Positions 62,401 through 64,000 of a stretch of 64,000 bases of DNA are shown piece after piece; positions within the stretch are counted from its first letter, which is position 1, and each line of letters starts with the position of its first letter. Position numbers and translations under genes: made by a program. Source of the DNA: Hetaerina americana. Lineage: Eukaryota; Arthropoda; Insecta; Odonata; Calopterygidae. The DNA lies in the NCBI GenBank assembly GCA_022747635.1, contig JAKTNV010000010.1:39518237-39582236 (forward strand), read 5' to 3'. Below the pieces are notes generated by a model, which ran no database searches, was not told where the DNA came from, and saw nothing but the letters and a program-made list of their open reading frames with translations.

Positions 62401-63922
62401 TCATCTCGTTATACTTCCTCCCTTCATTCCGTCCAACATCCCTATCCTAATTCTGCCCCTTCCTCGTTTTTCTAAAATTCTTCCCTCTATCACAGTCTGA
62501 ACATCCCATTGCCAATCAATATGTTCTGCATCCATAATTTCCGTGTCCTTAGGATTTCTCCCAACAATCCCCTCTTCTCCCCAGCCATACTTAACACCTA
62601 CTCATTTGTTTTCTTTTCTGTCCAATTCACCTTCTTTATCCTTCTCCATATCCAAATTTCAAAAGCCTTCATTCTACATCTGTCCTCCTGCTTTGGTGAA
62701 CATGTTTCCAACAAGGTTTAACTTAAAATTCTACAGTGCTGAATATTTATAACCTATTTATAATGTTTATTTAGCAATATATTTTTGAATTGAAATGTCT
62801 TTTCCAATTACCAAGAAATAATTTTTGGCAGTAAAGCTTCAGCTTCTCATATTAAATATCATGTTTGAATGTTTCTATTTAAGGACAAAAATTAAGATAA
62901 ACCATTTTGCAGTCAAAGTGACCGCTGTTTGTGCTTTTAGACAGTAGGGAATTCTGGCGCTCCCACTCTTTAGCTGCATAAATAGTCTATAAATCTCCAA
63001 GTGACAAATAAGCATTATAGTGATGCTGATATTTTCCTTTTTCATATGCTCTTAAAGTCACCTTTTATGTCCATATTACCAGTGAAATCTTAGTGGCTAT
63101 GATTTTTGTAATTGAGAAGAAGTGTATAGTTTAGTTCCTTAAACTTTTAGTGTCTAGAAAAACTTCTCTTTCACTTTCTGTTGATTGATGTTGCTTGTAA
63201 ATTCTCAGTATGACAGTCCTAGTCGAAGGGTACCTTTTTCAATTATCACTTTCAGGATTCTTTTGCAGGTCGAATATTTTAGTGAAACTTGCAACATCAC
63301 CTTACCAACTGAATGAATTCCCCATAAATTCATGAAAAACTTATAAGTTAAATCATTGATGGTAGACCCTTGGATAATAATTTAGCATGTAAAATGAACT
63401 ATATCTCTCATTCACTACTGGTAATCATCATTTCCAAGAGGGCATTATATTATGATGAGGATCTTCTTTTAAAATTACATATAAATTTGGGACTATATTT
63501 TAATGTTACATATTCTACTTTATTTTACTAATGCCCATATTTATCAGCCCTTTTGGATCTTTTTTAATTTTTCACTTCAATCCTAAATTGTTCGAAATAT
63601 CCCTCGAAAAATTAATTCGTGACAATCTATCAAATTGTTGGATAATAATTAATATCCAATTTCATGTTCTCTAGGTATGCTATTAAATTATATTTGATTG
63701 TATTTACAGTACTCTCTGGAAGGGCATCAGTTTGCAGTGTTTGGATTCAGACTGACAACTGATTATAGGTATGTTGTCTCTATCTCCAATAAATTCATCA
63801 CTTGGGACTTGTCAACGAGTGATCTTGCCCGAGATGTGAATCCTGGTTTGCAGGGAATAATGCAACAGCTAGTTCTAAGTCCTGACAATCGTTTTGGCTC
63901 TGCTTATACCAATAACAACCAG
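17322..63922 (+). CDS. NWD1-like: NACHT and WD repeat protein (NWD1/NWD2-like), 17 exons, 3' end outside window
   Basis: This is a large signal-transduction ATPase of the STAND class, probably cytosolic. Exons: 17322-17424, 25995-26083, 26508-26624, 28090-28293, 31548-31692, 41097-41322, 42195-42393, 42646-42927, 44351-44551, 45915-46054, 47738-47948, 48351-48595, 51550-51696, 55155-55260, 55368-55540, 61990-62209 and 63710-63922. All are GT-AG with consistent phases and give 1,007 residues so far. The order is a DUF4062-like region with [16 protein letters not shown] and KYGYRPIP (about 23-115), NACHT with Walker [10 protein letters not shown] (403-411) and Walker [10 protein letters not shown] (491-499), a helical region (about 570-930), then the first WD40 unit. 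NWD proteins are thought to oligomerise through NACHT and bind partners through the WD propeller; the ligand is unknown. Introns reach 9.4 kb and are full of transposons. The identity as an NWD-family gene is secure; NWD1 versus NWD2 orthology is not. Confidence 0.93.
17425..18301. other. NWD intron 1, left part
   Basis: AT-rich intron sequence. An 82-codon open frame near 17,878-18,126 shows no recognisable protein. Confidence 0.5.
18302..18408. repeat. 107-bp near-perfect palindrome
   Basis: Two arms of 53 bases (18,302-18,354 and 18,356-18,408) pair around a single central T, with one mismatch (18,346 against 18,364). The arms contain GGGTTCCCGCCGCGTTGGTA, far more GC-rich than the surroundings. 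As RNA or single-stranded DNA this would form one long hairpin. It is not a bacterial-type terminator in this genome. Confidence 0.95.
18744..19030 (-). mobile_element. LINE reverse transcriptase fragment
   Basis: The minus-strand frame reads [14 protein letters not shown], then [20 protein letters not shown] and [11 protein letters not shown]. This is the standard N-terminal part of a jockey-like LINE reverse transcriptase. It is truncated on both sides. Confidence 0.8.
19031..19468. other. Unassigned, possible LINE remnant
   Basis: A plus-strand frame near 19,138-19,185 ([16 protein letters not shown]) has the heptad pattern of a coiled coil, as found in LINE ORF1 proteins. It is broken by stops and cannot be assigned. 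Confidence 0.3.
19513..20483 (-). mobile_element. Foldback mariner-derived element nested in mariner
   Basis: The ends are inverted (CGAGGGTTCGAAAAGTAAGG at the left, CTTACTTTTCGAATCGCCCTCG at the right) and flanked by TA on both sides. The minus strand carries a transposase N-terminus ([17 protein letters not shown] at about 20,180-20,248 and [16 protein letters not shown]). Transposase C-terminal sequence occurs twice in opposite orientation (about 19,600-19,740 and 20,280-20,400), so the element is partly symmetrical. It cannot make an intact transposase. Confidence 0.85.
19927..19971. repeat. 20-bp perfect inverted repeat inside foldback mariner
   Basis: The arms at 19,927-19,946 and 19,952-19,971 are perfectly complementary around a 5-base spacer (TACAT). 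The site lies next to the point where the transposase frame is broken, so it probably marks a rearrangement within the element. Confidence 0.9.
20671..21530 (+). pseudogene. Mariner transposase, broken (N-terminal and catalytic part)
   Basis: A DDE/D DNA transposase. The frame from 20,671 reads [16 protein letters not shown], meets one stop (20,719-20,721 region), then runs from 20,734 through [24 protein letters not shown] and [12 protein letters not shown] (first catalytic Asp). A frameshift follows near 21,205. Further on, HHDNAPAH (second Asp) and [11 protein letters not shown] (third Asp) are seen at 21,336-21,490. The ORF is then cut by the LINE insertion, and the C-terminus resumes at 22,836. 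Spacing fits the D,D34D mariner class. It cannot be functional. Confidence 0.9.
21530..22830 (-). mobile_element. LINE fragment inserted in mariner
   Basis: The minus strand encodes a jockey/I-like reverse transcriptase C-terminal half. It includes [28 protein letters not shown] and LYADHCKIY, then the later segment [16 protein letters not shown] and LFRLSSLLN. The catalytic YADD reads YADH, so it is inactive. The 3' end is an A-rich tail (ATTTATTTATTTT on the plus strand near 21,536). Both ends join mariner sequence directly. Confidence 0.85.
22836..22935 (+). pseudogene. Mariner transposase C-terminus, separated remnant
   Basis: The plus frame reads KCLQD, a stop, then [15 protein letters not shown], another stop and GDEIDIHE before TAA. 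This is the end of a mariner transposase and continues the gene at 20,671-21,530 across the LINE insertion. Confidence 0.85.
22987..23439. other. Unassigned intron DNA
   Basis: Slightly richer in G than its surroundings on the plus strand, but no protein motif was recognised. It may be part of the LINE remnant that follows. Confidence 0.3.
23440..23800 (+). mobile_element. LINE remnant
   Basis: An endonuclease piece reads [15 protein letters not shown] (about 23,459-23,505). Further on, [19 protein letters not shown] (about 23,732-23,790) is the usual C-terminal end of a jockey/CR1-like ORF2. Everything between is deleted. Confidence 0.6.
23801..24795. other. Unassigned intron DNA with SINE body fragment
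   Basis: A fragment at about 24,222-24,295 (GACAGATGACTAAT, then GGCATCTC) matches the body of the SINE at 43,981-44,165. No other structure is recognised; open frames of 74-103 codons here lack recognisable motifs. Confidence 0.4.
24796..24981 (-). repeat. tRNA-derived SINE (family 1), minus copy
   Basis: Read on the minus strand it has a tRNA-like head (GGTGGCAGGGTAATG as A box region, GGTTTGATTCC as B box), then CCTCCACCTAGGGCTTGG and a tail of AAATAAAT type. It pairs with the copy at 3,898-4,092 and is better preserved. Confidence 0.75.
24982..25994. other. End of NWD intron 1
   Basis: AT-rich; no gene or element recognised apart from the acceptor of exon 2. Confidence 0.5.
25995..26083 (+). 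CDS. NWD exon 2
   Basis: Residues 35-64, reading [16 protein letters not shown] and ending HGLEFQ. It continues the SSTFTD motif across the splice. Acceptor TCTCACAG, donor GTTGGA, leaving phase 0. Confidence 0.93.
26084..26507. other. NWD intron 2
   Basis: 424 bp, nothing recognised. Confidence 0.6.
26508..26624 (+). CDS. NWD exon 3
   Basis: Residues 65-103, beginning [16 protein letters not shown] and ending [15 protein letters not shown] is the most conserved block of the NWD N-terminal domain. Donor GTAAGG, phase 0 at both ends. Confidence 0.95.
26625..28089. other. NWD intron 3
   Basis: 1,465 bp, AT-rich, nothing recognised. Confidence 0.6.
28090..28293 (+). CDS. NWD exon 4
   Basis: Residues 104-171, beginning [16 protein letters not shown] and ending [16 protein letters not shown] closes the DUF4062-like fold. 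Acceptor TTTTTAG, donor GTAAAA, phase 0. Confidence 0.95.
29625..29879 (-). other. Unassigned 84-codon open frame
   Basis: The predicted peptide has mixed, protein-like composition (for example [17 protein letters not shown]) in a very AT-rich intron. No domain is recognised. It may be a coding relic of a mobile element or chance. Confidence 0.15.
30100..30420 (-). repeat. tRNA-derived SINE (family 3)
   Basis: On the minus strand an A-box-like segment (GGTGCAGTGGCTAACATACT) is followed by GAGCCCAGGTTAAAATCC, a B box with one or two changes, and then a body of about 230 bp. This differs from the other two SINE families here. The end of the body is not sharply defined. Confidence 0.55.
31548..31692 (+). 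CDS. NWD exon 5
   Basis: Residues 172-219 plus one base, containing [18 protein letters not shown], an amphipathic helix. The correct frame differs from the longest open frame here; the choice is fixed by phase agreement with exons 4 and 6. Donor GTTAGT, phase 1. Confidence 0.9.
31693..32339. other. NWD intron 5, left part
   Basis: AT-rich intron sequence without recognised features up to the LINE that starts at about 32,340. Confidence 0.5.
32340..33975 (+). mobile_element. LINE family A, copy 2 (reverse transcriptase half)
   Basis: A broken reverse transcriptase frame is visible on the plus strand: [14 protein letters not shown] near 32,888-32,930, then [21 protein letters not shown] near 33,077-33,137. 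The C-terminal region at 33,575-33,830 matches copy 1 (12,797-13,060). The 3' end has the shared AAAACCTACCTTAA. Many stops make it inactive. Confidence 0.8.
33976..34602. other. Unassigned intron DNA
   Basis: AT-rich; nothing recognised between the two LINEs. Confidence 0.5.
34603..35845 (-). mobile_element. LINE family B, 3' part, reverse transcriptase deleted
   Basis: On the minus strand an AP endonuclease frame reads [28 protein letters not shown] and NQIDHVLVS (35,885 down to about 35,000). It then passes to the terminal segment ending [17 protein letters not shown] near 34,640-34,740, without the reverse transcriptase between them. The 3' tail is ATC-rich (ATATATCATCATCATC on the plus strand). 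Its 5' end continues at 39,196 on the far side of the inserted LINE C. Confidence 0.8.
35860..36156 (+). CDS. LINE C ORF1, C-terminal part
   Basis: A 98-codon frame overlaps the start of ORF2 by 70 bases. It contains [19 protein letters not shown] and [18 protein letters not shown], an RRM-like nucleic-acid-binding fold found at the end of many insect LINE ORF1 proteins, then [15 protein letters not shown]. The N-terminal part is missing because the element is 5'-truncated. Its role would be RNA binding in the retrotransposition particle. Confidence 0.7.
   Translation: MCSLAGIPRRSHLHVWNLNSSTTVEAIQEYVREEIPDLDTSSVMEVVKLEVTRGNHASFRISVNSELRETLIKPSFWPKYVHVGNYSFWKTRPTTSTG
36087..39014 (+). CDS. 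LINE C ORF2, endonuclease-reverse transcriptase, intact
   Basis: An uninterrupted 975-residue ORF2 of a CR1/jockey-type LINE. Residues about 30-250 are an AP endonuclease: [34 protein letters not shown], then [10 protein letters not shown] with the closing D/H pair. Residues about 470-760 are the reverse transcriptase: [53 protein letters not shown] and YADDTN (702-705 are YADD). The C-terminal thumb-like region follows. It would nick target DNA and copy the element RNA. Lack of any stop or frameshift across almost 3 kb suggests a recent insertion. The start at 36,087 is the first Met of the frame; translation may begin by re-initiation from ORF1. Confidence 0.93.
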   Translation: MAQICARRKLFFLEDTPDNIDRVAKYLKVLHINIQCLSNKLLDLEVLMSEYKPHVLCINEHWLKLSDLKFLNLPGYSIADVFCRSKHRNGGVLVLVSQCVRLFPTCFSQDFLNEELSFESCVVGLSVNNVAYHLLSIYRSPSSDFSVFLNKLAKLLELIHDAIPKPNLIITGDFNCDFASNSKAKQEFLDILTSFNICVTNTEPTRVNGLSSTIIDNILTNIDLGKVNTEVINSHISDHYPLLCKILISSPSHCKKNYKRQFTEQNFIIFNYMLKSHDWSDLYQLRSYNDSFEYFYSSYQYYFDICFPLVSHKTRNLSLNTRNHWVTDEIRCLSKKMKELAISYKNKCNSIDCLEYRTLKKTYRQKLQLAKKTFNNCRILNADNKSKEIWKIIKEAKCSINNHHDFKLQDSTGNVISDYSQMASNLNDFYLSHQTTTNTPIPVNYPLIPSLSNSLYLLPCTELELMNIIKKFPNKSSPGTDGIPGIVIKKSINSIKEQILFLINKSLQLGVFPDAIKIAKVVPLYKGKGSEQDMNSYRPISLLNQIGKLFEKVFHNRLTSFLESFNLLSGSQNGFRKCRSTSTATYHLVNLILSNLDNRIETLGLFFDFSKAFDLVNHQLLLSKLGHYGIRGIPYNWIKSYLSARHQQVILSKNSTNFTSPSKEVTLGVPQGSVLGPILFLLYINDLPKVLQSVPGAEPILYADDTNVIVSAPSLNNLTSTAARVSELLCEWCSQNSLKLNPDKSGLIYFSNKNKAPASLAIDLGGTCVPQISRSKFLGVVINKNLSWDEHICNLRSRLNSICFLIRSIRKSVSLDILLSIYYGEFYSLIIYSILFWGSSPHSDSIFKAQKCLIRLICNAPYNAPCLSFFKRLNILTVPCIYIYVVCIFAKSNISNYMTNDNVHCHQTRACRDLHQTYCRTLNTSLGPKSMGLLALNRLPYDFKYVKDPVLFKKKLISFLRKEQFNSVMEFMEKK
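39170..39195 (+). repeat. TTA microsatellite tail of LINE C
   Basis: An ATT/TTA run directly follows AATAAAG and ends LINE C; the neighbouring bases belong to LINE B. Confidence 0.85.
39196..39460 (-). mobile_element. LINE family B, 5' part
   Basis: The minus strand reads [20 protein letters not shown], the start of an AP endonuclease, and would continue into [11 protein letters not shown] at 35,845 if LINE C were removed. The 5' limit is not sharp. Confidence 0.75.
39471..39505. repeat. Small perfect hairpin
   Basis: CCATTGTAAGTTGAA and its exact complement flank a 5-base loop (CATGT), giving 15 paired bases. No function is apparent. Confidence 0.85.
39506..40229. other. Unassigned intron DNA
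   Basis: AT-rich; nothing recognised. Confidence 0.5.
40230..40680 (-). mobile_element. LINE reverse transcriptase C-terminal remnant
   Basis: The minus strand reads [11 protein letters not shown], a stop, then [13 protein letters not shown] near 40,365-40,430. This is the classical YG.E.W.L-type segment after the LINE polymerase domain. It is heavily decayed and its ends are approximate. Confidence 0.6.
40681..41096. other. End of NWD intron 5
   Basis: AT-rich; only the acceptor of exon 6 is recognised. Confidence 0.5.
41097..41322 (+). CDS. NWD exon 6
   Basis: Residues 220-294, from [11 protein letters not shown] to IETSNLQ. It follows a 9.4-kb intron filled with LINEs. Acceptor TTCTTAG; donor GTTGGT, phase 2. 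Confidence 0.92.
41323..42194. other. NWD intron 6
   Basis: 872 bp. It contains the hairpin at 41,820-41,866 followed directly by a TA microsatellite. Confidence 0.6.
41820..41866. repeat. 21-bp-stem hairpin next to TA microsatellite
   Basis: AAATGGTATTGGAAGTCCGG and its complement surround a 5-base loop (ATAAT); one pair in the stem is a mismatch that would be G-U in RNA. An (AT)n run follows at 41,867-41,892. The arms are short for a miRNA precursor. Confidence 0.85.
42195..42393 (+). CDS. NWD exon 7
   Basis: Residues 295-361, containing [12 protein letters not shown] and ending HACNNSVK. It leads into the NACHT domain. Acceptor TTTTTAG, donor GTTTGT, phase 0. Confidence 0.92.
42394..42645. 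other. NWD intron 7
   Basis: 252 bp, nothing recognised. Confidence 0.6.
42646..42927 (+). CDS. NWD exon 8, NACHT Walker A
   Basis: Residues 362-455. It opens with [12 protein letters not shown], the usual lead-in to a STAND ATPase, and holds the P-loop [13 protein letters not shown] near 403-415. A Gly/Glu-rich linker precedes the P-loop. It ends LISICQQ at GTAATT, phase 0. Confidence 0.95.
43240..43723 (-). mobile_element. Mariner remnant, N-terminal part lost
   Basis: On the minus strand the right end is a mariner terminal repeat, CAGGGTCTGCTCCAAAAATA, flanked by TA (43,724-43,725). The transposase text reads [33 protein letters not shown] (second Asp), [19 protein letters not shown] and [11 protein letters not shown], with stops and frameshifts. 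The first catalytic Asp region is missing. The left end was not found. Confidence 0.75.
43768..43835 (+). repeat. SINE body fragment (family 2)
   Basis: TGGATGATTCTGTTATAAG then TTACTGGTGTGGCATCTCC matches the body of the SINE at 43,981-44,165 (GCAGATGACTGTTAAAAG then TTACTGGCCTGGCATCCAC). The tRNA-like head is absent. Confidence 0.55.
43981..44165 (+). repeat. tRNA-derived SINE (family 2), with intact B box
   Basis: The head folds like a tRNA: ends CCTTGG and TCAAGG, an A box near TAGCTTAACTGGCTA, and a T arm CTGGG-TTCGAAT-CCCAG with perfect B box GGTTCGAATCC. A body shared with 24,222-24,295 and 43,768-43,835 follows. The anticodon arm is poor and there is a body, so this is a SINE rather than a tRNA gene. 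Confidence 0.7.
44351..44551 (+). CDS. NWD exon 9, NACHT Walker B
   Basis: Residues 456-522, containing [12 protein letters not shown] (Walker B, 490-501), then [11 protein letters not shown]. Acceptor TTTTTTTAG, donor GTATGT, phase 0. Confidence 0.95.
44552..45914. other. NWD intron 9
   Basis: 1,363 bp. It holds the minus-strand open frame at 45,517-45,855; otherwise unassigned. Confidence 0.55.
45517..45855 (-). other. Unassigned 112-codon open frame in intron
   Basis: Minus-strand ORF beginning [12 protein letters not shown], with [18 protein letters not shown] and [20 protein letters not shown]. The length and balanced composition are unusual for this AT-rich DNA. No family was recognised; a transposon or retrocopy remnant is as likely as a gene. 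Confidence 0.25.
45915..46054 (+). CDS. NWD exon 10
   Basis: Residues 523-568, beginning [13 protein letters not shown], the sensor strand that follows Walker B, and ending LAMQVI plus two bases of an Arg codon. Donor GTGAGT, phase 2. Confidence 0.92.
46055..47737. other. NWD intron 10
   Basis: 1,683 bp, AT-rich, nothing recognised. Confidence 0.6.
47738..47948 (+). CDS. NWD exon 11
   Basis: Residues 569-639, with [17 protein letters not shown] and [14 protein letters not shown]. This is the winged-helix/helical part after the NACHT core. Acceptor TTTCTAG, donor GTAAAA, phase 0. Confidence 0.94.
47949..48350. other. NWD intron 11
   Basis: 402 bp, nothing recognised. Confidence 0.6.
48351..48595 (+). 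CDS. NWD exon 12
   Basis: Residues 640-720, with [32 protein letters not shown] and [25 protein letters not shown] is the winged-helix signature found across NACHT-WD proteins. Donor GTATTC, phase 2. Confidence 0.95.
49181..49262 (+). repeat. Degraded SINE head (family 2)
   Basis: AGCTCTTAGCTGTATATCAA then GAGATA and AGGAAAATGATT line up with the head of the SINE at 43,981 (GAACTCAGCTGGAAATCAAG then GAGATC and AGGCAAATGATT). The B box is lost. Confidence 0.5.
50273..50407 (-). other. Terminal-exon-like acidic coding segment
   Basis: The minus strand has an AG acceptor (GTGTATAG, with a T-rich tract somewhat upstream) followed by a 44-codon frame. It begins [18 protein letters not shown] and ends [11 protein letters not shown] before a TAG. 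The acidic serine-rich end looks like a genuine protein C-terminus. No upstream exon was found, so it may be the end of a nested gene, a transposase or a pseudogene. Confidence 0.35.
51550..51696 (+). CDS. NWD exon 13
   Basis: Residues 721-769, with [11 protein letters not shown] and [21 protein letters not shown] is the usual segment linking the winged helix to the following helical repeats. Donor GTCAGT, phase 2. Confidence 0.93.
51697..55154. other. NWD intron 13
   Basis: 3,458 bp. Its left half holds the minus-strand coding relic at 52,072-53,330. The rest (53,331-55,154) shows only short, unassigned open frames; 53,340-53,900 has more CpG than the rest. Confidence 0.55.
52072..53330 (-). 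pseudogene. Unrecognised coding relic, intronless, minus strand
   Basis: One minus-strand frame stays protein-like from 53,005 down to about 52,075, some 300 codons, with only about six stops. It includes [79 protein letters not shown] and [20 protein letters not shown]. Upstream, in another frame, [18 protein letters not shown] suggests the protein began near 53,330. The helix-rich text without introns fits a processed (retrocopied) pseudogene of a host gene. I do not recognise the parent. No clear poly-A tail or target duplication was found. Confidence 0.6.
55155..55260 (+). CDS. NWD exon 14
   Basis: Residues 770-805, from [14 protein letters not shown] to VSRYNLRK. The frame is set by phase 2 entry and phase 0 exit. 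Donor GTAATG. Confidence 0.9.
55368..55540 (+). CDS. NWD exon 15
   Basis: Residues 806-862, beginning [17 protein letters not shown] and containing [21 protein letters not shown]-type helical repeats. The start was placed after TTTTTTTCACCAG because NLRK then joins directly to FGEMPYHL. An upstream in-frame acceptor at 55,314 would add 18 residues and cannot be excluded. Donor GTGAGC, phase 2. Confidence 0.85.
56395..57260 (+). mobile_element. LINE fragment (jockey/CR1-like), C-terminal half
   Basis: A decayed plus-strand frame shows SADDTTLI (catalytic ADD, near 56,435), a segment [16 protein letters not shown], then [18 protein letters not shown] and LQMKAVRI at 56,746-56,961. These are the usual C-terminal motifs of such LINEs. 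Its 3' UTR and microsatellite tail may lie beyond the Penelope-like insertion, at 58,351-58,487. Confidence 0.7.
57311..57403. repeat. Foldback of Penelope-like end sequences
   Basis: An inner perfect stem of 16 bases (57,335-57,350 and 57,355-57,370, GATGATGCCACAAGTC on the right) has a 4-base loop. The outer part is also complementary (TTTCCACAGACTTTATT against AATAAAGTGTGTAGAAA). The right arm repeats the Penelope pattern CCTGATGATG then AATAAAGTGTGT. It looks like two Penelope-like ends joined head to head. Confidence 0.7.
57544..58057 (+). pseudogene. Penelope-like polyprotein remnant with GIY-YIG endonuclease
   Basis: The first frame (57,544-57,819) ends with the connector region: [19 protein letters not shown], then [20 protein letters not shown] one-base frameshift near 57,812 leads to the second frame, which holds [42 protein letters not shown] and LEQLEIL. 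Y-ELxC-DC-xKYIGQTGxxFKxRIKEH is the GIY-YIG nuclease core with its CxxC pair, and the closing acidic residue lies in LEQLEI. In an intact element this nuclease would cut target DNA for insertion. The missing reverse transcriptase and the frameshift make this copy dead. Confidence 0.88.
58254..58292 (+). ncRNA. Hammerhead ribozyme motif of Penelope-like element
   Basis: Core boxes CTGATGA (58,257-58,263) and GAAA (58,278-58,281) enclose a 5-bp stem II, GACGT/ACGTC, with loop TCA. One extra T sits between CTGATGA and stem II. A short stem III (AC/GT) closes on loop CTGG, and the cleavage triplet GTC is at 58,287-58,289. Stem I is CAC/GTG. It is the minimal form known from Penelope-like elements; stem III is only 2 bp. 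Confidence 0.7.
58440..58487 (+). repeat. LINE 3' tail with GATT microsatellite
   Basis: GCTCTTTGATGAATAAAG followed by GATTGATTGATTGATA is the usual end of a LINE with a simple-repeat tail. It likely belongs to the LINE at 56,395-57,260 that the Penelope-like element entered. Confidence 0.5.
58650..60710 (+). mobile_element. LINE family A, copy 3 (5' half)
   Basis: The 5' UTR-like part and start of the endonuclease match copy 1 from 11,693 (for example AGAGCTGTGCTGG, TTGCTCCTGGTAGGGTCACC and AAAATGAGTCCTGGCA). Further on are the endonuclease-to-RT linker (59,834-60,082, with [20 protein letters not shown]) and the region before the reverse transcriptase up to about 60,700. It is broken by many stops and lacks the 3' half. 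Confidence 0.8.
61990..62209 (+). CDS. NWD exon 16
   Basis: Residues 863-936, from [17 protein letters not shown] to HTPGGPLK. These helical repeats end just before the WD propeller. The intron before it is 6.4 kb and holds a Penelope-like element and a LINE. Donor GTAAGG, phase 0. Confidence 0.93.
62210..63709. other. NWD intron 16
   Basis: 1,500 bp. It holds the LINE A copy 4 fragment at 62,290-62,735; the rest is AT-rich and unassigned. Confidence 0.6.
62290..62735 (-). mobile_element. LINE family A, copy 4 (3' end only)
   Basis: Read on the minus strand, this is the C-terminal coding end and 3' UTR of LINE A. It has the same text as copy 1 around EGRILGKQG (here EGRILENRG) and the same 3' end AAAACTTACCTTAA with a TAA-repeat tail (TTATTATTATTATTAA on the plus strand at about 62,294). 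Confidence 0.75.
63710..63922 (+). CDS. NWD exon 17, first WD40 repeat
   Basis: Residues 937-1,007, beginning [18 protein letters not shown]. It contains [10 protein letters not shown], a WD40 repeat with the WD dipeptide, and the start of the next blade ([14 protein letters not shown]). Donor GTAAAG, phase 0; the gene continues past the window. Confidence 0.95.
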
Positions 63923-64000
63923 GTAAAGTGACTATAGTTACTTTTTAATTAAAGGTGGATATTATTATTTAACACATCAAAAATGCAGTTGCTAGATGTA
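63923..64000. other. Start of NWD intron 17
   Basis: Begins with the exon 17 donor GTAAAG. The gene continues beyond the window. Confidence 0.7.

Noticed and set aside
62270..62752. Proline/serine-rich plus-strand open frames
   Set aside because: They are the antisense of the LINE A 3' coding end (minus strand), as shown by the match to 12,797-13,060.

Overview
The window looks like a stretch of arthropod (most likely insect) nuclear genome. It is AT-rich, the genes are split by GT-AG introns of up to about 9 kb, and the introns are packed with non-LTR retrotransposons (LINEs), mariner transposons, tRNA-derived SINEs and a Penelope-like element. The order cannot be fixed from the sequence. 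The two host genes were assembled by hand from in-frame exons with matching splice phases; no tool or database was used.

Two divergent host genes share an upstream region of about 790 bp (16,532-17,321). On the minus strand (16,531 down to 5,094) is a membrane-anchored histidine acid phosphatase of the lysosomal/prostatic family, with signal peptide, RHGDRTP and HD catalytic motifs and eight coding exons. Its 3' end can be read in two ways that give two different transmembrane tails. On the plus strand (17,322 to beyond 64,000) is a very long NACHT and WD-repeat protein gene (NWD1/NWD2-like). Seventeen coding exons are visible: an N-terminal DUF4062-like region, a NACHT ATPase with Walker A and B, a helical region, and the first WD40 repeat. 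The remaining WD repeats lie past the right edge.

Layout: 1-5,093 is mostly unassigned AT-rich DNA with one SINE and a weak candidate terminal exon. 5,094-16,531 is the phosphatase gene; its introns hold a Penelope-like ribozyme remnant and a LINE whose 3' tail abuts a splice donor. 17,425-25,994 is NWD intron 1, with a 107-bp near-perfect palindrome and a mariner (19,469-22,984) that carries both a second mariner-derived foldback element and a LINE. 31,693-41,096 is NWD intron 5, with LINE remnants and an uninterrupted 975-residue LINE ORF2 (36,087-39,014) nested inside another LINE on the opposite strand. Intron 8 holds a broken mariner and a SINE. Introns 12 and 13 hold minus-strand coding relics. 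Intron 15 holds a Penelope-like element bounded by 52-bp inverted repeats with a hammerhead-ribozyme motif, and another LINE.

No sign was seen that the two host genes act in one pathway; their only visible link is the divergent arrangement. The most interesting items are the alternative phosphatase tails, the Penelope hammerhead motif and its relatives, the palindromes, the nested transposons, and an unrecognised minus-strand coding relic near 52-53 kb.
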